This document shows positions 26,867-34,804 of a stretch of DNA of 64,000 nucleotides, in pieces. Below the pieces are notes generated by a model. It saw only the letters and a list, made by a program, of their open reading frames with translations, made no database searches and had not been told where the DNA came from. Made by a program: the position numbers and the translations under genes. The stretch is from Corynebacterium maris DSM 45190 (GTDB lineage: Bacteria > Actinomycetota > Actinomycetes > Mycobacteriales > Mycobacteriaceae), in NCBI RefSeq assembly GCF_000442645.1, contig NC_021915.1:2356001-2420000 (forward strand). The letters run 5' to 3'. Position 1 is the first letter of the stretch; each line of letters starts with the position of its first letter.

Positions 26867-28429
26867 CTACTTGAGTTCGGTGCTGGGGCCGGTCTGGTCG
26901 GCCGCCCGGTTGTTCTGGATCTTACGGACTGCATCTGCGTTGGGGCCGTCGTCGGGCAGGCCCAGCGGGTAAGTGCCGCTGAAGCAGGCGGTGCACAACT
27001 CCTCGTCGCGCTGTTCGGTGGCCTCCACCATCTCCTCGATGGACACGAAGCCCAGGGAGTCCGCGCCGATCGCGGTGCGGATCGATTCGATGACCCCGGC
27101 CTCATCCGAGTAGTCGCCGTTGTTGGCGATCAGCTCACCCGGGCTGGCGAAGTCGATGCCGTAGAAGCACGGCCACTTCACCGGCGGGGAGGCGATGCGC
27201 ACGTGCACCTCGGCGGCGCCCGCCTCGTGCAGCATGCGGATCAGGGCGCGCTGCGTGTTGCCGCGCACGATCGAGTCGTCCACGACGATCAGTCGCTTGC
27301 CCTCGATGACTTCACGCAGCGGGTTGAGCTTCAACCGGATGCCCAGCTGGCGCAGCGTCTGCGACGGCTGGATGAAGGTGCGCCCCACGTAAGCGTTTTT
27401 CACCAGGCCGGTGCCGAACGGGACGCCGGATTCCCGGGCGTAGCCGACTGCGGCGGGGATGCCGGACTCCGGGACGGGGATGACCAGGTCGCCGTCGGCC
27501 GGGAATTCGCGGGCCAGCCGCTTGCCCATGTCGATGCGCACGGCGTTGACGGAGCGCTCGCGGATGTAGGAGTCCGGGCGGGCGAGGTAGACGTACTCGA
27601 AGACGCAGCCCCGGTGGGAGATCTCGGCGTAGTGCTCGGAGTGCACGCCGGCCTCGTCGATGGCGACGAGCTCACCGGGCTCGATCTCGCGGACGAAGGC
27701 GGCGCCGACGATGTCGAGGGCGCAGGACTCGGAGGCCACGACCCAGCCGGCGTCCATCTTGCCCAGCACCAGCGGGCGCACGCCGTGCGGGTCGCGGGCG
27801 GCGTAGAGGGTGTGGCCGTCGGTGAAGGTGAGGCAAAAGGCGCCCTCGAACCGGGGCAGGAGGCGGCGGGCGGCGTCCAGGACGCTCGCGCCGTCGGCGA
27901 CCTCGGCGGCCAGCAGGGCGGACATCACGGCGGTGTCCGAGGACGATCCGCCGGGCTTCCCGTCATGCTCGTCGTCGGACATCAGGCCGCGCCGCACGGC
28001 TTCGTCGTGCAGCTGCCGGTAGTTGACGAGGTTTCCGTTGTGGCCCATCGCCACGTCGGTGCCGTCCGGGCAGGTGCGGAACATCGGCTGCACGTTGTGC
28101 CAGGACTGGTTGCCGGCCGTCGAGTAGCGGGTGTGGCCGATGGCCACGCTGCCCTGCAGGGAACGCAGCGTCGTCTCGTCGAACACCTGGGAGACCAGCC
28201 CGGTGTCTTTGAAGACCAGCACGTTGCCGTCCTCGCCGACGGCGATGCCGGCGCCTTCCTGGCCGCGGTGCTGGAGAGCGAATAACCCGAAATACGTCAG
28301 CCGGGCCACGTCTTCGCCTGGCGCCCAGACACCGAACACGCCGCACTCTTCGCGGGGTTTGGTCTCGTCGCGGTCATCGAGGTCGCCGGTCACGGGGGTC
28401 AGGGACTGGATGTGCGGAGCTGTCGTCAC
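26867..28429 (-). CDS. purF: Amidophosphoribosyltransferase
   Basis: 520 aa, committing step of purine synthesis: PRPP + Gln to phosphoribosylamine. The class II glutaminase nucleophile is C29 in EECGVFGVW, so a 28-residue propeptide must be removed. The PRPP loop is VVDDSIVRGNT. Cysteines in GCVFEYVY, WPCFYGIDF and LCTACFSG match the four [4Fe-4S] ligands of the B. subtilis type enzyme. GTG 28429 lies 7 nt after TACAGT (28437-28442 on the complement), so it is likely leaderless. It is upstream of purM. Confidence 0.97.
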   Translation of the reverse strand: MTTAPHIQSLTPVTGDLDDRDETKPREECGVFGVWAPGEDVARLTYFGLFALQHRGQEGAGIAVGEDGNVLVFKDTGLVSQVFDETTLRSLQGSVAIGHTRYSTAGNQSWHNVQPMFRTCPDGTDVAMGHNGNLVNYRQLHDEAVRRGLMSDDEHDGKPGGSSSDTAVMSALLAAEVADGASVLDAARRLLPRFEGAFCLTFTDGHTLYAARDPHGVRPLVLGKMDAGWVVASESCALDIVGAAFVREIEPGELVAIDEAGVHSEHYAEISHRGCVFEYVYLARPDSYIRERSVNAVRIDMGKRLAREFPADGDLVIPVPESGIPAAVGYARESGVPFGTGLVKNAYVGRTFIQPSQTLRQLGIRLKLNPLREVIEGKRLIVVDDSIVRGNTQRALIRMLHEAGAAEVHVRIASPPVKWPCFYGIDFASPGELIANNGDYSDEAGVIESIRTAIGADSLGFVSIEEMVEATEQRDEELCTACFSGTYPLGLPDDGPNADAVRKIQNNRAADQTGPSTELK

Positions 28430-28494
28430 GCCGCTTACTGTAGTACCGCTCACGCGTTTCACGAAGTTGCCGCCTCCCCTGCCCGCCCCGTCGC

Positions 28495-28878
28495 TCACAC
28501 CCTGAGCAGCGGCAGCAGGTCGGCGACGTCGCCGGCCCGCGCCCCGGAGGCGTCGATGAGGCCCGCCGCGACGGCGTCCGCGAAGTCCGTGCGCCCGGTC
28601 ACCAGCCGCAGCCAGGTGTGCGGGTCGGTCTCCACGACGTTCGGTGGCGTCCCCCGGGTGTGCCGCGGGCCCGCCACGCACTGGACCGCGACAAATGGTG
28701 GCACCCGCACTTCGACGGAATGGCCCGGCGCGTCCTGGGCGAGGGTGCGCGCGCTCAGGCGCACCGCCGCCGCCAGGTCGCCGCGGGGAGGTCGCGGGGC
28801 CGTGGCCGGGCCGTGGATCCACTCCTGCAGCGTGACGACGGCCTGGCGCATCTGGTCTGGATCGACGGGCTTGCTCAT
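28495..28878 (-). CDS. SCP2/sterol-carrier-like small protein
   Basis: 127 aa. It resembles the bacterial 'sterol carrier family protein' found beside purF in corynebacteria. The sequence has a helical N-terminus and a central HSVEVRVPPFVAVQC strand region. The function is unknown. The ATG at 28878 is 7 nt after TATCAT (28886-28891 complement), a likely leaderless start. The longer frame up to 28980 includes that promoter and is not used. Confidence 0.7.
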   Translation of the reverse strand: MSKPVDPDQMRQAVVTLQEWIHGPATAPRPPRGDLAAAVRLSARTLAQDAPGHSVEVRVPPFVAVQCVAGPRHTRGTPPNVVETDPHTWLRLVTGRTDFADAVAAGLIDASGARAGDVADLLPLLRV

Positions 28879-28997
28879 GGACTGAATGATAGCGCTTTTC
28901 ATCGGGGCCCTTAGCGTATGTTGTGGACTAGTGTTAAGTGCCATCACTGCGGCCCCTGTCCGCCGACCATTCGATTGCAATTGAAAGAGTCACCCCT

Positions 28998-29993
28998 ATG
29001 ACGACGACCACCACCAAGTCACCGAGAGTCACGCTGCGTTTCATGGCGGCGCCCACCGATATTCTGCAGGCCGGTTCCTTCGGCGTGCACGGCGGGCGGG
29101 TGTTGGAGTGGATCGACAAGGCGGCCTACGCGTGTGCGGTGCAGTGGTCGTCGACGTACTGCGTGACGGCCTACGTCGGTCACATCCACTTCACCCGCCC
29201 CATCCCGTCGGGGCATCTGGTGGAGGTGCGTTCCCGCGTCGCGTTGACCGGGCGCTCCTCGATGCACATCGTCAACGAGGTCTATTCCGCGGATCCGCGG
29301 GAGGGCGTGTTCACCCGCGCCTGTGACTGTCTGGTCATCTTCGTGGCCAAGGACACCGCCACCGGCAAGTCCACCCCGGTGCCGCCGTTCGTGCCGGAGA
29401 CCGCGGAGGAGCAGCGCGTGGAGGAGGCCGCGAAGTCCCGCATCGGGCTGCGTCAGGCGATTCAGGCGGAGATGGAGAAGCAGACCTACGAGGGACCGTC
29501 GGACGCCCCGCGCCTGGTCACCCGTTTTTTGGCGAAGCCGACCGACGTCAATTGGGGCGGCAAGGTCCACGGCGGCACCGCGATGGAGTGGATCGACGAG
29601 GCCGGCGTGGCGTGCTCGATGGAGTGGTCCGGGGAGCGGACCGTGGCGGTCTACGCCGGCGGCATCCGCTTCTACAAGCCCATCGCCATCGGCGACCTCA
29701 TCGAGGTCGACGCCCGGATGATGCGCACCGACCGGCGCAGCATGCAGATGTCCATCCATGTGCGCTCGGGCAGCCCGCGCGGCGGGCGCGAGCACCTCAC
29801 CGAAGCCATCCACGCCACCGTCTCTTATATCGGCATCGACGAGGACGACGAGCCGTTGGAGGCCCGGCAGTTCCTTCCGGTGACCGACGAGGACAAGCGG
29901 CTGCACGAGCACGCGCAGGTGCTGCGCGATCTGCGGGCGGACTACCGGCCGATGCCGTTGATTTCGAACGCCGCCCCGAACCACGTCGATTAG
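28998..29993 (+). CDS. Double hot-dog acyl-CoA thioesterase
   Basis: 331 aa with two tandem hot-dog domains. Each has the HGG-x3-EWID helix motif (HGGRVLEWIDKAAYACA about residue 33 and HGGTAMEWIDEAGVACS about 196). It hydrolyses acyl-CoA to fatty acid and CoA. The chain-length preference is unknown. The ATG 28998 follows GAAAGAG. It is divergent from the SCP-like gene. Its stop overlaps the convergent exporter gene by 4 nt. Confidence 0.88.
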   Translation: MTTTTTKSPRVTLRFMAAPTDILQAGSFGVHGGRVLEWIDKAAYACAVQWSSTYCVTAYVGHIHFTRPIPSGHLVEVRSRVALTGRSSMHIVNEVYSADPREGVFTRACDCLVIFVAKDTATGKSTPVPPFVPETAEEQRVEEAAKSRIGLRQAIQAEMEKQTYEGPSDAPRLVTRFLAKPTDVNWGGKVHGGTAMEWIDEAGVACSMEWSGERTVAVYAGGIRFYKPIAIGDLIEVDARMMRTDRRSMQMSIHVRSGSPRGGREHLTEAIHATVSYIGIDEDDEPLEARQFLPVTDEDKRLHEHAQVLRDLRADYRPMPLISNAAPNHVD

Positions 29994-30688
29994 GTCAGGA
30001 CGTGCTCGGCCGTCATGATGACGGCCACCAGGATCATCGCCGCCCCGGCCACCCCGGTGAGGATGCGGGAAGCCCGTGCGGATGCGGACAGCGTCGTGCG
30101 GGCGACGACGCCCAACAGCGCGTAGACCGAGACCGCGGAGACGATGAAGACGCATCCTAAGGCGAACATCTGCGCCGCCGCCGGCCAGACAGCGCCAGCG
30201 TCCACGAACTGCGGGAGCAGGGCGATGAACAGCATCAGGCCCTTGGGGTTGAGCCCGCTGACGGTGGCGCCCTGGGCGATGACCTGGACGGCGCGGGGCT
30301 CCACGCGGGCCCGGGCGCGCTCCAGCGTGGCGACCCCTCCCCCGCCGGCCGGCGGCGCCGGGGCTGATTCCGCGGCCACGGTGGGCCCGTGCTTGTCGAC
30401 GGGCCGGGCCAGCGCGGAGTGCAGCATGGAGACGCCGATCCAGGCCAGCACCGCGGCCCCCGTAAGCGTCACCAGGGTCATCACCATCGGCCGGGCGGCG
30501 ACGACGGCGCCCAGCCCGGCGGCCACGACCGTCGTCAAGCCGAGGTAGCCCAGCGCGATGCCCGCCAACGGCGCGGCGAGGCCACGCCCGCGCAGGCCGT
30601 GGCCCAGCACGAACGCCCAATCCGGGCCCGGGGTGACCACCAGCAGCAGGGCCAGCGCCCAGAAACTCAACACCGTCGCGATATCCAT
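29990..30688 (-). CDS. LysE/RhtB-family amino-acid exporter
   Basis: 232 aa, about six hydrophobic segments. The family hallmark VTPGPDWAFVLGHGLRGRG is near the N-terminus and NPKGLMLFIALLPQFV in the middle, separated by a Pro/Ala-rich cytoplasmic loop. It exports amino acids; the substrate is not evident. It is divergent from an Lrp-type regulator 97 bp away, which probably controls it. CAGACT lies 7 nt before the ATG. Confidence 0.85.
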   Translation of the reverse strand: MDIATVLSFWALALLLVVTPGPDWAFVLGHGLRGRGLAAPLAGIALGYLGLTTVVAAGLGAVVAARPMVMTLVTLTGAAVLAWIGVSMLHSALARPVDKHGPTVAAESAPAPPAGGGGVATLERARARVEPRAVQVIAQGATVSGLNPKGLMLFIALLPQFVDAGAVWPAAAQMFALGCVFIVSAVSVYALLGVVARTTLSASARASRILTGVAGAAMILVAVIMTAEHVLT

Positions 30689-30785
30689 GGTCGTGAGTCT
30701 GCCCCGGTGACGGGGTGGCGGGAAAACGGCGGCCGTTACCGTCATCTGCCGCGCTTTTCCTAGTAGATGTGCCAGAATCGTGCAC

Positions 30786-31241
30786 ATGGACCCCGTCGAC
30801 CGCACGATCTTGTCACTGGTGCAGGACAACGCGCGCATCTCCGCCGCAGAACTGGCCCATCACACCGGAGTGTCCTCCTCCACGTGCCTACGACGGCTCC
30901 GCGCCCTGCAACGCGACGGCGTCATCGCAGGATTCCACGCCCGCGTCGACCCGGCGGCGCTGGGGTTTAGCACCCAGGTCACCGCCTTCATCACGCTGGG
31001 CAAAGAAGACCGCGACACCGTCGCCGCCCTGGAGCAGGGCTTGGCCGACATCCCCGAGGTGCTCACCGCCGAACGACTCTTCGGCGACCCCGATTTCCTG
31101 GTGCGGCTGGTGGCCCGCGACCTCGCCGACTACCAACGGCTGCGCGACGAAAAGTTGAGCACGCTGCCGGGCGTCGAAAAGATCACCTCGACACTGGTGA
31201 TGCGCACCATCGTCGACGACCGCGCCGTCCCCGTCGAATGA
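30786..31241 (+). CDS. Lrp/AsnC-family transcriptional regulator
   Basis: 151 aa. N-terminal winged HTH (DRTILSLVQDNARISAAELAHHTGVSSSTCLRRLRAL) and C-terminal RAM/AsnC ligand domain (GDPDFLVRLVARDLADYQRL). Such regulators sense amino acids and often control a divergent exporter, here the LysE-like gene. ATG 30786 lies 7 nt after CAGAAT (30773-30778). The GTG two codons earlier is less likely. Confidence 0.92.
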   Translation: MDPVDRTILSLVQDNARISAAELAHHTGVSSSTCLRRLRALQRDGVIAGFHARVDPAALGFSTQVTAFITLGKEDRDTVAALEQGLADIPEVLTAERLFGDPDFLVRLVARDLADYQRLRDEKLSTLPGVEKITSTLVMRTIVDDRAVPVE

Positions 31242-31243
31242 CG

Positions 31244-31276
31244 ACGGCGCCTCCCCTCGTCGAGGGGAGGCGCCGT
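31244..31276. terminator. Bidirectional hairpin between lrp-like gene and purL
   Basis: Perfect 14-bp stem ACGGCGCCTCCCCT / AGGGGAGGCGCCGT with a 5-nt loop between convergent genes. No T-tract. Confidence 0.8.
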
Positions 31277-31295
31277 ACAGGGGCGTCAGTCGTTC

Positions 31296-33572
31296 TTACT
31301 CGACGACGGAGTTCGCGCCCACCGCGTGGCCGAAGAGTTCCGGCAGGGTCTGCGACCACGCCTCGTAGAGCTCGGAGATCGCGAGCGACACGCCGCCGAC
31401 CGTCAACTCCGCCGAGTCGTCGGTGGCGCCGATGGTCGCGGCCGGGATACCCAACTCATCCGCGCGGATGAGCAGCGCGTCGACCCGGTCGGCCGTGGTG
31501 GCGACGACGGCACGCGACGCGGACTCGGAGAACAGCGCCACGAAATCGTCCTCGTGCACCTTCGACAGGTCCAGGTCGACGCCCTTGCCGGCGCGCAGCA
31601 GCATCTCGATGACCGCCTGCGCCAGGCCGCCCTCCGAGACGTCGTGCGCGGCGGTCAGGCCGGTGTTGCCGACGAAGAACTCCGCCAGCTTCTCCTCGTC
31701 GGCCAGATCCACCTGCGGGGGCAGGCCGTTGAGCCCGCCGCCGGAGACCTGCTGCCAGATGGAGCCACCGAACTCGTCCTTCGTCTCACCCAGGACGACG
31801 AGCACCTCCGGCTCGTCGACCGTGCCCAGATCGTGGCCGATGGCCTGGTGGACGTCCTCGATGACGCCGAGCACGCCGACGACCGGGGTCGGCAGGATCG
31901 GCTCGTCGCCGGTCTGGTTGTAGAAGGAGACGTTGCCGCCGGAGACCGGGATGCCCAGCTCCACGGCGCCGTCGGCGAGCCCGTGCACGGCCTCGCGGAA
32001 CTGCCACATCACGTCAGTGTTCTCCGGGGAGCCGAAGTTGAGGCAGTTGGTCACCGCGACCGGCTTCGCACCGGTGACGGCCACATTGCGGTACGCCTCC
32101 GCCAGCGCCAGACGGGCGCCCATGTTCGGGTCCAGCTTGGCGTAGCGGCCCGACGCGTCCGCCGAGACGGCCACGCCGCGGCCGGTCTCCTCGTTGATCC
32201 GCAGCACGCCGGCGTCGGAGTACTGGGCCTTGACCGTGTTGCCGCGCACGTAGCGGTCGAACTGCTTCGTGATGAAGTCCCGCGAGCACAGCGCCGGCGA
32301 GGACACCATGTCCAGCAGCGCCTGCTTCAGGTCCTCCGGACGCTCGACCGGCTGCAGCCGCTGCAGCTCGTCCTGCCACTCCGGGCGGGCGAACGGACGC
32401 TCGTAGACCGGGCCCTCGTCGATGGTCGACGCCGGGGCGTCCACGACGACCTCACCGTTGTGGTAGACGACGTAGCGGTCCTTCTCGTCGATGACCTCGC
32501 CGATCTCCGCGGCGGTGACGTCCCACTTCGCGCAGATATCGTAGAACTTGTCCAGGTTCTCCGGAGCCACGACAGCGCACATGCGCTCCTGCGACTCCGA
32601 CGCCAGGATCTCGGCGGCGGTCATGTTCTCCGCGCGCAGCGGCACGTTGTCCAGGTTGACGCGCATGCCGCCGTCACCGGCCGCGGCCAGCTCCGCCGTG
32701 GCACACGCCAACCCGCCGCCGCCGAGGTCCTGGATGCCGTCAACCACGCCGGCGCCGTAAAGCTCCAGACACGCCTCGATGAGCACCTTCTCCGCGAAGG
32801 GGTCGCCGACCTGGACGGACGGCAGCTTGCGCTCCTCGCCCTCCTCGAAGTTCGCCGACCCCAGCACCGACACCCCACCGATGCCGTCCAGCCCCGTGCG
32901 GGAACCGAAGAGCATGACCTTATTGCCGGTGCCGGACGCGAACGCCAGCTTCAAGTCCTCGACCTTCAAGGTGCCCACCGCCAAGGCGTTGACCAGGGGG
33001 TTGCCCAAGTAGGCCTCGTCGAAGACGGTCTCGCCGCCGATGTTCGGCAGGCCGAGGGAGTTGCCGTAGCCGCCGATGCCGGACACCACGCCCGGCAGCA
33101 CCCGCTTGGTGTCCGGGGCGTCGGCCGGGCCGAACCGCAGCTGGTCCATCACGGCGATCGGGCGCGCGCCCATGGCCATGATGTCGCGGACGATGCCGCC
33201 GATGCCGGTCGCCGCACCCTGGTAGGGCTCGACGAACGACGGGCTGTTGTGCGACTCGACGCGGAAGGTCACCGCGTCACCGTCGCCGATGTCGACGACG
33301 CCGGCGTTCTCGCCGATGCCGGCCAAAATCTTGGAGTTCATCTCCTCGGTGGCGGTCTGCCCGAAGTAACGCAGATGCGTCTTCGAGGACTTGTAGGAGC
33401 AGTGCTCCGACCACATCACCGAATACGCGGTCAGCTCCGCGTCGGTGGGACGGCGGCCCAAAATCTCGCGGATCCGGCCATACTCGTCCTCCTTGAGGCC
33501 GAGCTCCTCCCAAGGCTGCTCGAGCTCCGGGGTGGCCTGCGCGGCCTCAACGGTGTCGTTGTGGACAGTCAT
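31296..33572 (-). CDS. purL: Phosphoribosylformylglycinamidine synthase, large subunit
   Basis: 758 aa small-type PurL that works with PurQ and PurS to convert FGAR to FGAM. Motifs are YSVMWSEHCSYKSSK near the N-terminus and DLGGGGLACATAELA, with AIRS-like repeats. AGAGGAAAG precedes the ATG. Downstream gene of purSQL: 12 nt separate it from purQ. Confidence 0.97.
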   Translation of the reverse strand: MTVHNDTVEAAQATPELEQPWEELGLKEDEYGRIREILGRRPTDAELTAYSVMWSEHCSYKSSKTHLRYFGQTATEEMNSKILAGIGENAGVVDIGDGDAVTFRVESHNSPSFVEPYQGAATGIGGIVRDIMAMGARPIAVMDQLRFGPADAPDTKRVLPGVVSGIGGYGNSLGLPNIGGETVFDEAYLGNPLVNALAVGTLKVEDLKLAFASGTGNKVMLFGSRTGLDGIGGVSVLGSANFEEGEERKLPSVQVGDPFAEKVLIEACLELYGAGVVDGIQDLGGGGLACATAELAAAGDGGMRVNLDNVPLRAENMTAAEILASESQERMCAVVAPENLDKFYDICAKWDVTAAEIGEVIDEKDRYVVYHNGEVVVDAPASTIDEGPVYERPFARPEWQDELQRLQPVERPEDLKQALLDMVSSPALCSRDFITKQFDRYVRGNTVKAQYSDAGVLRINEETGRGVAVSADASGRYAKLDPNMGARLALAEAYRNVAVTGAKPVAVTNCLNFGSPENTDVMWQFREAVHGLADGAVELGIPVSGGNVSFYNQTGDEPILPTPVVGVLGVIEDVHQAIGHDLGTVDEPEVLVVLGETKDEFGGSIWQQVSGGGLNGLPPQVDLADEEKLAEFFVGNTGLTAAHDVSEGGLAQAVIEMLLRAGKGVDLDLSKVHEDDFVALFSESASRAVVATTADRVDALLIRADELGIPAATIGATDDSAELTVGGVSLAISELYEAWSQTLPELFGHAVGANSVVE

Positions 33573-33584
33573 TGCTTTCCTCTC

Positions 33585-34256
33585 TTAAGCCGCGACCGCG
33601 GAAATGGCGGACAAGAACAGTCCCAGACCGTCGACGGACGGGCCGGTGAGCGTGTCGATGGCATGCTCCGGGTGCGGCATCAAGCCGACCACACGACCGT
33701 TTTCGCTGGTGATGCCGGCGATCGCGTTGATCGAACCGTTGTAGTTGTCGGTGTAACGGAAGACGACGCGCCCCTCACCCTCCAACTCCGCGATGGTATC
33801 GGCGGACGCCTGGAACCGGCCCTCGCCGTGCTTGGACGGCACCATGATGCGCTGACCGACCTCGAAACCACTGGTCCAGGCGGTGTCGGTGTTCTGCACC
33901 TCCAAGTAGGTGTCGACGCAATGGAAGTTCAACCCCTGGTTACGCGTCAGCGCGCCGGGCAGGAGGCCGGCCTCGGTGAGGATCTGGAAGCCGTTGCAGA
34001 TGCCCAACACCGGCAGGCCCTTGCCCGCGGCCTCGACGACGGAGCGCATCATCGGGGACAACGCGGCGATCGCGCCGGAGCGCAGGTAGTCGCCGTAGGA
34101 GAAACCGCCCGGGACCACGACGGCGTCGAGGCCGTTGAGGGCCTCGTCGTCGTGCCACAGGCTGACGGCCTCGGCGCCGGCGGTGCGGACGGCCCGCAGC
34201 GCGTCGACGTCGTCAAGCGTGCCGGGAAAAGTGATGACGCCGATCTTCGCGGACAC
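33585..34256 (-). CDS. purQ: FGAM synthase glutaminase subunit
   Basis: 223 aa class I amidotransferase. The nucleophile Cys is in VLGICNGFQ and the His-Glu pair in MPHPEHA. It supplies ammonia to PurL. The GTG start shares one base with the purS stop, so translation is coupled. Confidence 0.97.
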   Translation of the reverse strand: MSAKIGVITFPGTLDDVDALRAVRTAGAEAVSLWHDDEALNGLDAVVVPGGFSYGDYLRSGAIAALSPMMRSVVEAAGKGLPVLGICNGFQILTEAGLLPGALTRNQGLNFHCVDTYLEVQNTDTAWTSGFEVGQRIMVPSKHGEGRFQASADTIAELEGEGRVVFRYTDNYNGSINAIAGITSENGRVVGLMPHPEHAIDTLTGPSVDGLGLFLSAISAVAA

Positions 34257-34501
34257 TACTTCTTCACCTCGGCGCCGACGATCTCGTAGTCCTCGATGAC
34301 GGTGTTGGTCAGCAGCGTCGCGGCGACCTTCTCCAGCTCCTCGGCGGTGACGGAATCGTCGACCTCGAGTTCAAAACGCTTGCCCTGGCGGACATCGGAG
34401 ACGCCTTCGACGCCGATCCGCCCCAGGGCCCGAACGACCGCCTGACCCTGGGGGTCCAGGATCTCTTCTTTCGGCATGACATTTACAACGACACGGGCCA
34501 T
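34256..34501 (-). CDS. purS: FGAM synthase subunit PurS
   Basis: 81 aa, the normal PurS length (MARVVVNVMPKEEILDPQGQ...). It bridges PurQ and PurL in the FGAM synthase complex. ATG 34501 is chosen over the frame opening at 34561. AGGGA precedes it. First gene of purSQL. Confidence 0.95.
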   Translation of the reverse strand: MARVVVNVMPKEEILDPQGQAVVRALGRIGVEGVSDVRQGKRFELEVDDSVTAEELEKVAATLLTNTVIEDYEIVGAEVKK

Positions 34502-34804
34502 GACATTCCCTAACTTTCTGCTGCCAGTTGGACGTGCTTCAGTGTATAGGTCCAGAAACACGGTTCATATTCTCTGCCGGAAACGGTGTGCCCTCCCGCC
34601 CCCGGGGCGCCGGCGAATGAACGTCACCGGGCCGGAAAATGGCGGACAAGTGAATTCTCGACCAGCCGAAAGCAAACCCCCAGGGGCCGTCACCGCCTCG
34701 CCCAGCGCCCGGTGAGCGCATGCGCTACAACGAATCCACGGCTGTGCTCACCCACGTGGCGAGCACGCTTTTCCGATTCCCCTCATAAGAAGGCCTACTC
34801 AGTG

